Assembly (NCBI GenBank): GCA_030599405.1 | Contig: JAUVOB010000014.1 | Span: forward strand, 1 to 11,008 | Length of the DNA: 11,008 nt | Source of the DNA: Chloroflexota bacterium | GTDB taxonomy: Bacteria > Chloroflexota > Anaerolineae > Promineifilales > Promineifilaceae | Direction of reading: 5' to 3' | Shown here: positions 1 to 7,234 of the stretch, piece by piece | How positions within the stretch are numbered: the stretch's first letter is position 1 | Layout of the letters: each line of letters starts with the position of its first letter | The notes under the pieces: model-generated | Seen by the model: only the letters and a program-made list of their open reading frames with translations | What the model was told of the DNA's origin: nothing | The model's database searches: none | Position numbers and translations under genes: made by a program

Positions 1-908
1 TGCTGTCCATGATCACGCATCCACTGTCTCATGGCCACTACCTGTTCGGCGAATACGCTAATATCATCATGCTCGGCATAACAGTAAACTTCGTCAAGGT
101 GACAAAGATCCTTTGGCTCAAGTGGACCCTTACCATCCGGATCGTAGCTCTCCATTCTTCCCAGAGCGGGATCCGTTCCCAGGGCTACGTTGGCTATTGC
201 GTTAGGCTGACCATTCGGGCTAATCTCAGATAATATATATAGATGCATATTCCATACGTCAACAGGCATAGTGGTGCCGAACAAATCCAGATAGGCGTTC
301 CACATTATGTCAAGATATTGTAATCTACCTGGAGTCACTTGGACCAGAGCAGAATTGGCCACCTGTGCCTGGGGATCACGGTTTTTGATAAACTGGTAGA
401 CATCGTGGTAAGCGCGGGCATAAATATCGGGATAAGTATCCCCCTGGTCGACACTGATATAACCCGGATCAGGTCCTCTATCCACCTCGTTGCCCACAAT
501 CCATAGTGCGCCGGGCCGGGAATCGATAACAATTCCCAGACCGTTGTCGGTGAGTGGCGGTGTGGTCGAATAAGACGGGAGATATTCCCCTTCTTCGGTC
601 TTATCCTGCTTGACGGTGATGACAGGTGTGAATTCGGCATTGTTAGGGGCGGAAACCGCAGAGGTATTGAAATTCAGGTACCAGCCCGCGCTAAAATCAT
701 CAACCCAGTCGACCTGATGAGTGCCTAGCGCCGCAACACCATAACGGCAGCTAGAAGTACCGCTCGTAAGAGCAGCCGTCGACTCAAATGGTGCTTCCTT
801 TATTCCATCCCCTCCTTGCACGCTACCGTAAATGAGAGCGACAAGAGCAATTTCAAGAGTCAAAATAATAAAGACTAACCGTCCGTACGAAGATAATAAC
901 CAATGCAT
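1..908 (-). CDS. Membrane-anchored glycosyl hydrolase-like protein (Asl1/GH39-like TIM barrel), 3' end beyond window
   Basis: The frame is open without a stop from an ATG at 908 to the left edge, giving 302 codons of N-terminal sequence. Residues about 9-29 are a hydrophobic signal peptide or membrane anchor, followed by a Ser/Thr-rich linker (about 40-53). The barrel-like part then shows GWYLNF (75-80), a WIVGNEVD strand (136-143), YARAYHDVYQFIKNRDP (about 163-179), and MPVDVWNMHLYIL (214-226). In retaining clan-A-like glycosidases the Asn-Glu pair (here N140-E141) holds the acid/base; the nucleophile would lie past the edge. I infer an exported, probably cell-surface enzyme or binding protein acting on polysaccharide. 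Substrate cannot be told. ACGGAAGTCACA precedes the ATG, a weak ribosome site, and no other start fits. It is divergent from mutS2 across a 1-kb gap. It could be a non-catalytic barrel. Confidence 0.72.
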   Translation of the reverse strand, partial: MHWLLSSYGRLVFIILTLEIALVALIYGSVQGGDGIKEAPFESTAALTSGTSSCRYGVAALGTHQVDWVDDFSAGWYLNFNTSAVSAPNNAEFTPVITVKQDKTEEGEYLPSYSTTPPLTDNGLGIVIDSRPGALWIVGNEVDRGPDPGYISVDQGDTYPDIYARAYHDVYQFIKNRDPQAQVANSALVQVTPGRLQYLDIMWNAYLDLFGTTMPVDVWNMHLYILSEISPNGQPNAIANVALGTDPALGRMESYDPDGKGPLEPKDLCHLDEVYCYAEHDDISVFAEQVVAMRQWMRDHGQ

Positions 909-924
909 TGTGACTTCCGTTCAG

Positions 925-951
925 ATAATAACAATCAAACGATCTTAGCAA
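925..951 (-). promoter_or_regulatory. Weak candidate promoter for the glycosyl hydrolase-like gene
   Basis: On the minus strand TATTAT (925-930) matches five of six bases of a -10 box. TTGCTA (946-951) matches four of six of a -35 box, with a short 15-bp spacer. It lies 17 bp upstream of the ATG at 908. The short spacer makes this tentative. Confidence 0.2.
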
Positions 952-987
952 CTAAAGATTGAATCTGGTTATTCTACCAGAAAGGGA

Positions 988-1098
988 ATGGCATCCAAGC
1001 AGGCCCATGCCGCTTTAATCAATGGCCTTTCGTTGGCGGAGGGGCGGGATGCTGTCCAAGCCAAACATGCGGCTACTGAGTTGCGGGATCTAGCCTAA
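988..1098 (+). CDS. Possible 36-aa small ORF or gene remnant
   Basis: ATG at 988 is preceded by AAAGGGA, a plausible but very close ribosome site. The 36-residue product (starting MASKQAHAALINGLSLAEG) is Ala/Glu-rich and could form one helix. The frame stays open upstream to a stop at 946, so it may instead be the tail of a decayed gene. It ends 9 bp before the 26-bp palindrome at 1108, which could act as its terminator. I do not recognise it. Chance ORF is a real alternative. Confidence 0.2.
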   Translation: MASKQAHAALINGLSLAEGRDAVQAKHAATELRDLA

Positions 1099-1196
1099 CA
1101 GTGGAAATGCCCCGGCCGACGTCGGCCGGGGCAAGTCCCTCCCGGGGAAACCTGCGAGGAATTCAAGCCACAGCAGGACGAACCCGCACAGGTCAT
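1095..1196 (-). CDS. Possible 33-aa cysteine-rich peptide ORF
   Basis: The ATG overlaps the stop of the 52-aa ORF upstream by the four bases ATGA, an arrangement typical of translational coupling. The 33-residue product has five cysteines (positions 3, 8, 9, 21 and 33) and Gly/Pro/Arg-rich sequence. Its last third is encoded by the 26-bp palindrome at 1108-1133. That argues it may be a chance reading of a structural element. No function can be assigned. Confidence 0.15.
   Translation of the reverse strand: MTCAGSSCCGLNSSQVSPGGTCPGRRRPGHFHC
1108..1133. terminator. Perfect 26-bp GC-rich palindrome, possible hairpin terminator
   Basis: Each 13-base arm reads TGCCCCGGCCGAC in one direction and is its exact reverse complement in the other, with no loop bases. 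As RNA it would fold into a very stable hairpin on either strand. On the minus strand it is followed by TTTCC and on the plus strand by AAGTCCC, so neither side has a proper U-tract. It lies between the convergent small ORFs, which fits a bidirectional terminator or processing signal. A protein-binding dyad is the other possibility. Confidence 0.45.
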
Positions 1197-1351
1197 TTAT
1201 GGACGGCTACCCCTTTAATGCCGTCCACCTCTAATCGATTATTAAGACGGCATATTGCCACTAAAGCCAATTCAACCTTAGTTCCACCCTGTCTAGCGGG
1301 TAGATAGTACCGCTTGCCACGCGCTATTGCAACCCAATTGTTTCCACGCAT
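1193..1351 (-). CDS. Possible 52-aa small basic protein, unknown function
   Basis: ATG at 1351 to TGA gives 52 residues beginning MRGNNWVAIARGKRYYLPAR. The composition is protein-like: eight Arg/Lys residues in the first half, then alternating hydrophobic residues compatible with a short beta/alpha unit (about 26-42). The frame is open upstream only to a TAG with no better start. The ribosome site is poor (GCCGGGTAAAATA). A GC-rich palindrome lies about 60 bp beyond its stop. I do not recognise the family. It is the most protein-like of the small ORFs in this gap, but chance is not excluded. Confidence 0.3.
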   Translation of the reverse strand: MRGNNWVAIARGKRYYLPARQGGTKVELALVAICRLNNRLEVDGIKGVAVHK

Positions 1352-1465
1352 TATTTTACCCGGCTCGCAAGGAGGTACCCCGGCACTAGTGATTCGAACG
1401 TTTTCCTAGGCAAAGACCAGTGAGACCGGGCTATTTGATCGTGAAGGTCCAGTTGCTTACTCTAG

Positions 1466-1657
1466 ATGCGGGAGCTATCCATAGATCGAACTATGCCTAA
1501 TGAATATCCTCGGACTCCTTCACGTGTGTCAACAAGTTCCGCCTGGGACAATGACAAGTTCGCCTTGTACTCAGGGATTCAAATCGCAATCCTTGATCGC
1601 CCCTATGAATACAGAATAAGACCACTGACGGCTCAACCGGGAACACTTTTGGAATAG
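1466..1657 (+). CDS. Doubtful 63-aa ORF, unknown
   Basis: An open frame of 63 residues sits in the gap upstream of mutS2. It has no ribosome site before the ATG (TACTCTAG), no hydrophobic segment or recognisable motif, and mixed polar composition rich in Arg, Ser and Pro. It is listed because it is the longest plus-strand ORF in an otherwise empty stretch. It is most likely a chance ORF. Confidence 0.12.
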   Translation: MRELSIDRTMPNEYPRTPSRVSTSSAWDNDKFALYSGIQIAILDRPYEYRIRPLTAQPGTLLE

Positions 1658-1916
1658 GGGTTACCCTAATCAGTGCGCGGTCGGAAACGCTCCGGCACGA
1701 CTCTGCTATTCGTGCATGTCATGTATAACGCTGGCGTAAGAAATCCGCTATACTTCCGGTCGCACATCGTCACAACTAAGCGTATCCGAGGTTAGTTTAA
1801 AACCGTTTGGCGCTGCTAACTCTAGTGCAATACGCCTGCTCGGTCTGGTCTTACCGTGGAGAGATGTGTTCAGGTAACAAATCAAACTTGGAGAGTAATC
1901 TAGAATCCTCAAAGCC

Positions 1917-4406
1917 ATGGACAAGAAATCGCGCAAAACGCTGGGATTCGACAAGGTCCTTGACCGCCTGTCCAGCTATACGAGTTTTAGCGCCGGTGAG
2001 AATCTGGCCTTGCATTTGGAGCCAACTCATGATGAGGACGAGGCTCGCCAGTGGCAGGCCGAAACGCAAGAAGCGTACATCCTACTTGACAAGCGGCCAG
2101 ACGTTCGCATCGGTGGCGCTCGGGACGTGCGACGGGCAGCCGACAACGCTCAGCGAGGATTTATCTTACCTCCTGAGGATTTGCTTGAAATCAGGGCGAC
2201 TATCTCAGCTGGTCGCGAGCTCCGTCGAAAGTTGGTGAAAGCCCAGGATGAGTATCCGAACCTGGCCCTTATCGGCGAGCTAATAGAGGAATGTCCCGGC
2301 CTGGTTTCCTCCATCAATGGAACCTTGGATGAAAGGGGCGACGTACTCGATACTGCCAGCGCAAAACTAGCGGATATTCGTCGAAATTTACGAGTCATCC
2401 ACGATCGAATCCAGGATAAATTGAGGTCATTGCTTAATAGCAGCAGAAGCCAATACCTTCAGGAGCCAACTATCACAACACGAGGCGGTAGATATGTCGT
2501 ACCTCTCATGGCGAATCACAAAGGACGGATCAAAGGCATCGTCCATGATCAGAGTAATAGTGGCGCCACTCTATGGATTGAGCCGATCAATACGGTTGAC
2601 CTGAACAACGAATACCGAGGCCTCGGGATCGCGGAAGAGGAAGAAATCCAGCGAATATTGGCCGAGCTTTCGGCCCTGGTCGCCCAACATGGCGACTCTG
2701 TCAAACGGGTTGTTGAGCGGATGGCCGAGTTGGATCTTGTCTTCGCCAAGGCGGAGTACGCGCAGAAGACAAACGCCGTAATGCCGGATTTTGTTTCCTG
2801 GCGCGAGCTGGAGAACGTTCGACATCCGCCCGCTGGAGGCGACGAGGATAGTCTCTCGGAAGAGGATAATCTCTCAGAAAAGGAGAGTAATCCCCATCCT
2901 GGTTCAACCGTCTGGATTCGCGGCGCCAGGCACCCGCTGCTTGATTCTGAGACAGTCGTGCCCACCGACCTTCTGGTACCCGATGATGTCTTCCTAATAC
3001 TAATTACTGGTCCAAATACCGGTGGAAAGACAGTCAGTCTAAAGACAACGGGACTAATGATACTCATGGCTCAATCCGGTCTCCATCTTCCAGCCATAGA
3101 GGCCAGGTTGACGGTCTTTGATGATGTTTTTGCCGACATTGGTGATGAACAGTCAATCGAGCAAAACCTTTCGACGTTTTCGGGACACCTTACCAACATC
3201 GTCAGGATCCTTGCTCGAGCAGATGACCGCTCACTAGTTGTGCTTGACGAGTTGGGCTCTGGTACAGATCCGGCAGAAGGCGCTGCATTAGCCCAATCTA
3301 TAGTGGGTTACCTCAGAGACCTCGGCGCCACCACCTTTGTCGCCACCCACTTTCCGGAGTTAAAGGTATATGCGAGTAATGTCTCCGGCGCGGTGAACGC
3401 CTCTCTACTTTTTGATGTAGAGACCTTAATGCCTACCTACGAAATGAGTATCGGAATGCCAGGCCGCTCAAATGCTTTTGCCATCGCCCGTCGACTAGGG
3501 TTAGAAGAAACGATTCTCGACGACGCGATTACGATTATCGGCACGAGTAGTAACCGGGCTGAAAGTTTACTCGATTCATTGTACGAACTTCGAGAGAAGA
3601 TCACTTCCGACGAAGCGCTCACGAGACTAGCCCTAAAGCAGGCGCAAGAGGACCACGACCTGCTTGAAGGGCGATTAGAGGGTATTCAAGCCGAACGCAA
3701 GCAGATTCTTGAGGAAGCGCATTACCAGGCAGAACTCGAGTTGGATGCGGTGCGCAAGGAAATCCGGAAGGTAAGGAAACAGCTTCGTGACGCGGAGTCT
3801 TTGAATAAACTCAAAAAGATCCAGAAGCAAACAGAGGTAATCGAAAAAATAGAATTGCGCGATTTGAAGCTGGAAATTGGCCAGATCGACGAGTTAGCGG
3901 TGCCTAAGAAAAAGAAGCGGCGCCAGGTTGGCTATAAAGTCGGTGACCGTGTGAAGGTGACGACGCTTGGCGCAAAGGGGCATATTACTAGTCTGGATAA
4001 GAGGGAAGCCGAAGTCGTCGTTGGAAGGTTACATATGCGGTTACGCTTGGAGGAGCTCGAGTTTCTTGAGCGGCCCGAGGACCAGCCGGAGGACGAGCAG
4101 GAAGACGCGCCTTCTGAATCAGCATCGACGGCCGGGTCGACACCGAGAACAGCCTCCCCGGGCATAGAGCTAGACTTACGGGGGCTTCGTGTCGAGGAAG
4201 GATTGAACGCCTTGGATAAGTATCTTGACGCGGCATTGCTAGCGAATCTACCGTGGGTGCGTATTATCCATGGAAAAGGAACCGGGCGAATGCGGGATGC
4301 TGTGCGCAAGGCGTTGACTAGCAACACCTACATAACTTCCTGGCAAGAAGGCCTCGACGGAGAAGGCGGCGCCGGCGTAACCGTGGCAAAATTGGATATA
4401 GAGTGA
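1917..4406 (+). CDS. mutS2: MutS2 family ATPase/endonuclease with Smr domain
   Basis: This 829-residue protein has the full MutS2 order. A lever/clamp region (about 1-330) leads into an ABC-type ATPase with Walker A GPNTGGKT (365-372), signature NLSTFSGHL (about 416-424) and Walker B VVLDE (441-445). A charged coiled coil follows (about 530-665), then a KOW-like segment beginning YKVGDRVKV (about 672-715) and a C-terminal Smr domain with LDLRG (752-756) and HGKGTG (785-790). All key motifs are intact. Family knowledge: MutS2 lacks the mismatch-recognition domain of MutS. It has been linked to suppression of recombination through Smr nuclease activity and, in Bacillus, to collided ribosomes. 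A TAA lies seven codons upstream, so ATG 1917 is the earliest possible ATG, though no good Shine-Dalgarno precedes it. An acidic Ser/Glu insertion at 307-325 precedes the ATPase. The length slightly exceeds the usual 780-800 residues. Confidence 0.97.
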   Translation: MDKKSRKTLGFDKVLDRLSSYTSFSAGENLALHLEPTHDEDEARQWQAETQEAYILLDKRPDVRIGGARDVRRAADNAQRGFILPPEDLLEIRATISAGRELRRKLVKAQDEYPNLALIGELIEECPGLVSSINGTLDERGDVLDTASAKLADIRRNLRVIHDRIQDKLRSLLNSSRSQYLQEPTITTRGGRYVVPLMANHKGRIKGIVHDQSNSGATLWIEPINTVDLNNEYRGLGIAEEEEIQRILAELSALVAQHGDSVKRVVERMAELDLVFAKAEYAQKTNAVMPDFVSWRELENVRHPPAGGDEDSLSEEDNLSEKESNPHPGSTVWIRGARHPLLDSETVVPTDLLVPDDVFLILITGPNTGGKTVSLKTTGLMILMAQSGLHLPAIEARLTVFDDVFADIGDEQSIEQNLSTFSGHLTNIVRILARADDRSLVVLDELGSGTDPAEGAALAQSIVGYLRDLGATTFVATHFPELKVYASNVSGAVNASLLFDVETLMPTYEMSIGMPGRSNAFAIARRLGLEETILDDAITIIGTSSNRAESLLDSLYELREKITSDEALTRLALKQAQEDHDLLEGRLEGIQAERKQILEEAHYQAELELDAVRKEIRKVRKQLRDAESLNKLKKIQKQTEVIEKIELRDLKLEIGQIDELAVPKKKKRRQVGYKVGDRVKVTTLGAKGHITSLDKREAEVVVGRLHMRLRLEELEFLERPEDQPEDEQEDAPSESASTAGSTPRTASPGIELDLRGLRVEEGLNALDKYLDAALLANLPWVRIIHGKGTGRMRDAVRKALTSNTYITSWQEGLDGEGGAGVTVAKLDIE
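2847..2882 (+). repeat. 18-bp imperfect tandem duplication inside mutS2
   Basis: Two adjacent 18-bp units match at 15 of 18 positions and encode DSLSEE followed by DNLSEK (residues 311-322). They form the core of an acidic insertion just before the ATPase domain. The unit length keeps the frame. Confidence 0.75.
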
Positions 4407-4412
4407 CAACTT

Positions 4413-5189
4413 ATGCGAATAGAAGCTATCATTTTTGATCTTGGTGGAACACTGCTGGAGTATTCGGGCGGTTATGAGAGCTGGCCTGAATTAGAAGCGC
4501 CGGGTTTTGAGGCCGCCCACGAATATCTCGGCAACGCAGGAATCTCGCTCCCAGATTTGGACGAATTTCAAAAGGCCGGTTTTGATCTATTACCCAGACG
4601 ATGGCAGATGGCCACATCTGGCGAGAAAAACCTCACAGTTCCCAGCCTGCTCCGCGAACTGATGACCTCGTACGATATGAAACTGCCGGCAGATGAACTT
4701 GTAGAGGAAGCTGCCACCAGATACCAAGCAGCCGTCTGTGCCGGTGTCACGCCCATGCCGGACAGTTTTCAGACTGTTAGATCATTGAAAAAGAGGGGCT
4801 ATAAACTAGGCTTGGTTTCGAACACGATGTTTAGCGGCGCTATGCACATCGCTGACATGCGCAAGTATGATTTGGACTCCTTTTTCGAGGCAATGGTTTT
4901 CTCGGCTGACGTGAATAAATGGAAACCTGATCCGGCTCCGTTCCGACATGTCCTGGAGATACTGGGAGTAACCCCCTCGCTTGCCGTGTTCGTGGGAGAT
5001 GACCCTGGTGCGGATATAGTCGGTGGGCAACAGGCAGGGTTGTACACGATTCATTATCCCTCGAGCCAGCGGTTTTCATCCCCAGACGGATTCGAACCTG
5101 ATGCAACCATTAGCGGCCTGAAAGATCTGCCTAGCCTGGTGAACCGGTTGAATGGCTCTTCCGGGCATGATACACTTGCCACCCCATGA
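4413..5189 (+). CDS. HAD-superfamily hydrolase (haloacid dehalogenase-like)
   Basis: The 258-residue protein shows the HAD motifs in order. Motif I is FDLGGT with nucleophile D9. Motif II is LVSNT with S136. Motif III is KPDP with K171. Motif IV is VGDD with D196-D197, followed by GADIVGGQQAG. A helical cap lies between motifs I and II (about 18-112), as in subfamily I enzymes. The residue two after the nucleophile, usually the Asp acid/base in phosphatases, is Gly (G11), a variant seen in many annotated HAD proteins. This leaves the reaction uncertain: phosphatase, dehalogenase-like or other hydrolase. The start lies 6 nt after the mutS2 stop, so the two are co-transcribed. No functional link between them is evident from sequence alone. 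Confidence 0.88.
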   Translation: MRIEAIIFDLGGTLLEYSGGYESWPELEAPGFEAAHEYLGNAGISLPDLDEFQKAGFDLLPRRWQMATSGEKNLTVPSLLRELMTSYDMKLPADELVEEAATRYQAAVCAGVTPMPDSFQTVRSLKKRGYKLGLVSNTMFSGAMHIADMRKYDLDSFFEAMVFSADVNKWKPDPAPFRHVLEILGVTPSLAVFVGDDPGADIVGGQQAGLYTIHYPSSQRFSSPDGFEPDATISGLKDLPSLVNRLNGSSGHDTLATP

Positions 5190-5671
5190 CCGACGACATC
5201 TCTAAGCAGCAGGCAATGATTCTGATCGAGCGCGCTCAAAGATATCAGATGAAGGGCGAATACGCGGATGCCATTCTCCTGTACCGTCGTTCTCTCGCCT
5301 TGCAGTCCACTGCAGAAGCGTTTACTTTCCTCGGATGGACTTACGGTATGATGAATCGCTACAAGGAAGCGATAGATTCCTGCAAATTAGCCATCGAGGT
5401 AGACGACACGTTCGGTAATCCTTACAACGATATCGGCGCATACCTGATTGAGCTAAATCAATGGGAGGAGGCGATACCATGGCTCGAGAAGGCCATCGCG
5501 GCGCCTAGGTATGAGGCCAAGCAATTCCCTTATATGAACCTGGGGCGAGTCTACGAGCACCTGGGCCGCTTTGGAACGGCGTTAAACTACTTCGAACGCG
5601 CACTGGAAATTGATCCTCACGATCTGGCTTCCGTATGGGCGATGTACCGGCTCGTCGGGCGACTCAACTAA
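5186..5671 (+). CDS. Small tetratricopeptide-repeat (TPR) protein
   Basis: The 161-residue protein is almost entirely TPR helices. About four repeats lie at residues 10-41, 42-75, 76-109 and 114-147. They carry the usual small and aromatic positions (GEYADAILLYRRSL, NRYKEAIDSCKLAI, NQWEEAIPWLEKAI, GRFGTALNYFERALEIDP). There is no signal peptide or membrane segment, so a cytoplasmic protein-protein adaptor is likely. Its ATG overlaps the HAD gene's TGA (ATGA), which implies translational coupling and a single operon with mutS2. The partner is unknown. Confidence 0.9.
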   Translation: MTDDISKQQAMILIERAQRYQMKGEYADAILLYRRSLALQSTAEAFTFLGWTYGMMNRYKEAIDSCKLAIEVDDTFGNPYNDIGAYLIELNQWEEAIPWLEKAIAAPRYEAKQFPYMNLGRVYEHLGRFGTALNYFERALEIDPHDLASVWAMYRLVGRLN

Positions 5672-5676
5672 GGATA

Positions 5677-5759
5677 CTGTAAATCATGAGCTAGATGCTC
5701 GGAGTTGGTTTTGAGACCTTCACTTCGCTCATTATCGACCCTATCTCAACTCCTTACAG
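5677..5759. terminator. Interrupted inverted repeat between convergent gene ends, possible bidirectional terminator
   Basis: CAACTCCTTACAG (5747-5759) is complementary to CTGTAA (5677-5682) plus GGAGTTG (5701-5707). The left arm is split by 18 bases that contain their own small hairpin (GAGC, 5-base loop, GCTC). The right arm covers the wbpA stop codon. The RNA could form a three-way junction on either strand. It has no U-tract, so a terminator role is inferred from its position between the TPR and wbpA ends. Confidence 0.35.
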
Positions 5760-7067
5760 ATAGATAAGCCTACCTTTCCCTTGACTATTTATCGCGTGCC
5801 TTGTATCCACGATAAGCCGAGAGCCATCCGCGATCTGTGACCAATTGTAATTATCATGGTGGGTGAGAATCAGGACGCAATCCGCACTCGCCAATGCTCC
5901 ATCCGTTAGGGTGATCGATCGCAAGTTAAAGCCTTCATGATCGAGGGACGACACAAAGGGATCGTGATAACTAACCGCAGCACCTTTCTCACGCAGTAAG
6001 TGGATGACGTCCACTGCCGGGCTCTCTCGAACGTCGTTGACATTAGGTTTGTAAGCCACACCCAGAATTAGGATCTGGCTTCCCTTCAGAGCCTTTCGTT
6101 CGTCGTTCAATGCATCGGCAACCTTAGAGACCACAAAATAAGGCATCTGGCCATCGACCTCGGCCGCCAACTCGATAAAGCGGGCCTTATAGTTAAGCGT
6201 GCGCAATTTCCAACTTAGATACAAGGGATCCACCGGGATGCAATGCCCGCCCATTCCTGGCCCTGGATAAAAGGGCATGAAGCCATACGGCTTGGTCGCC
6301 GCGGCACTTACTACCTCCCATACATCCAATCCAAGCTTGTCGCACATGAGCGCTACTTCGTTAACGAGGCTGATATTGACGGCTCGAAACGTGTTTTCTA
6401 GCAGTTTCACCATCTCGGCCGTTTCCGTACTCGAAACAGGTATCACGTTTTCCACGATCGTGCAGTATAGGGCTGCAGCAACCTCAAGACATTCTGGCGT
6501 CACGCCACCAATAACCTTTGGCGTTGTGTATATCGTGTAATCCTTTCTGCCAGGATCAATGCGTTCTGGCGAAAAAGCCAAGAACACATCGCTACCGATT
6601 ACGTCGCCGTTATCAATAAGTCGAGGCAGGATAATCTCACTAGTCGATCCAGGATAGGTGGTACTTTCCAGAATGATGAGCTTTCCGCTTCCCCCTATCC
6701 TGGCGATCTCGTCGGAGGCCTGGATGATATAGGAGATATCAGGATCGCCAGTCTTTCGCAGTGGTGTTGGCACGCAAATTGAAATCGCATCAACGTGTGC
6801 CAACTCTGAATAATCGCAGCTAGCATAAAACAGGCCTTCATCCACCGCAGACGCCAGTTCGTCGCTCGAAACATCTTCGATATAGCTCCTACCATTGTTC
6901 AGTTCGGTCACCTTGGATTGGTCGACGTCAATGCCAATCAGGCGAAAACCAGCCTTGGCGAAGGCAAGGGCCAGGGGAAGTCCCACGTAGCCCAAACCCA
7001 CGACACCCACAGTTGCGTCGCGGCTGGCGATCCGGCTCATTATTGTCTCTTTTGTACTCGTGGACAT
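5754..7067 (-). CDS. wbpA: UDP-N-acetyl-D-glucosamine 6-dehydrogenase (WbpA-type nucleotide-sugar dehydrogenase)
   Basis: The 437-residue protein is a UDP-sugar 6-dehydrogenase, which makes two NAD-dependent oxidations at C6 to give a UDP-sugar uronic acid in the cytoplasm. Visible features are the Rossmann GLGYVG (24-29), an FSPERIDPG loop (165-173), the K221/N225 active-site pair in EMVKLLENTFR, catalytic C276 in GGHCIPVDPLYLSW (273-286), and the C-terminal GVAYKPNVNDVRESP (336-350). The GGHCIP-DP-YL-WK pattern is closer to WbpA/TviB enzymes (UDP-GlcNAc or UDP-GalNAc) than to UDP-glucose or WecC types, but substrate choice is an inference. GGGAG ten bases before ATG 7067 supports this start; a second ATG at 7040 is possible. 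The gene follows a NusG paralogue on the same strand. Products of such enzymes feed surface polysaccharides. Confidence 0.9.
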   Translation of the reverse strand: MSTSTKETIMSRIASRDATVGVVGLGYVGLPLALAFAKAGFRLIGIDVDQSKVTELNNGRSYIEDVSSDELASAVDEGLFYASCDYSELAHVDAISICVPTPLRKTGDPDISYIIQASDEIARIGGSGKLIILESTTYPGSTSEIILPRLIDNGDVIGSDVFLAFSPERIDPGRKDYTIYTTPKVIGGVTPECLEVAAALYCTIVENVIPVSSTETAEMVKLLENTFRAVNISLVNEVALMCDKLGLDVWEVVSAAATKPYGFMPFYPGPGMGGHCIPVDPLYLSWKLRTLNYKARFIELAAEVDGQMPYFVVSKVADALNDERKALKGSQILILGVAYKPNVNDVRESPAVDVIHLLREKGAAVSYHDPFVSSLDHEGFNLRSITLTDGALASADCVLILTHHDNYNWSQIADGSRLIVDTRHAINSQGKGRLIYL

Positions 7068-7234
7068 CAGGTTTCCACTCCCTTACCTTGGATCAGCATG
7101 ACAGAACTTTGAATGATCTTGGTTCTATCCATTCAATTGCTGTATACAATTCATAATCCGTATAAAATGAGGCTGATCTGGCCGCGGTTTATCCATTCTT
7201 CCGATCGATCGAGCATCTAGCACGATCCTTGCCA
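7068..7234 (-). promoter_or_regulatory. Leader region between nusG-like gene and wbpA
   Basis: This 167-bp gap is more AT-rich than its neighbours around 7130-7170. On the minus strand it carries TATACA (7141-7146) as a possible -10, without a good -35. It also contains a 10-bp self-palindrome CGATCGATCG (7202-7211) and CGAGCATCTAGC (7210-7221), the exact inverse of a 12-mer at 5690-5701 past the other end of wbpA. It could hold a wbpA promoter or the pause/recruitment site used by a NusG-like antiterminator. Neither is demonstrated. Confidence 0.3.

Larger units (their letters stand above)
909..1916. other. Long gene-poor intergenic region between divergent genes
   Basis: About 1 kb separates the divergent glycosidase-like gene and mutS2. 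It contains a 26-bp perfect palindrome (1108-1133) and several very short ORFs: plus 988-1098, minus 1193-1351, minus 1095-1196 and plus 1466-1657. None is recognisable. An AAGGAGGT at 1369-1376 on the plus strand has no usable start codon behind it. No tRNA cloverleaf or rRNA segment was found. The part from about 1660 to 1916 should carry the mutS2 promoter. I see only a TATACT at 1749-1754 with no convincing -35 partner. Confidence 0.6.

Noticed and set aside
181..260. Apparent frameshift in the glycosidase-like gene at the TA run near 231-241
   Set aside because: Recounting the TA repeats keeps one continuous frame from 908 to the left edge, with conserved-looking sequence on both sides.
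1369..1376. Perfect AAGGAGGT on the plus strand (anti-Shine-Dalgarno ACCTCCTT on the minus strand)
   Set aside because: The only nearby start is a GTG 12 bases on that meets a stop after six codons. Flanking sequence does not match the 3' end of 16S rRNA.
1375..1430. TTCGAAT resembling a tRNA T-loop on the minus strand near 1390
   Set aside because: The flanking five-base stems do not pair and no acceptor or anticodon arm can be placed around it.
1748..1954. 68-aa minus-strand ORF overlapping the mutS2 start
   Set aside because: It overlaps the certain start of mutS2, has no recognisable motif and looks like antisense noise.
2549..3067. 172-aa minus-strand ORF within mutS2
   Set aside because: It is Ser/Arg-rich antisense of conserved ATPase coding sequence, a shadow of the real gene.
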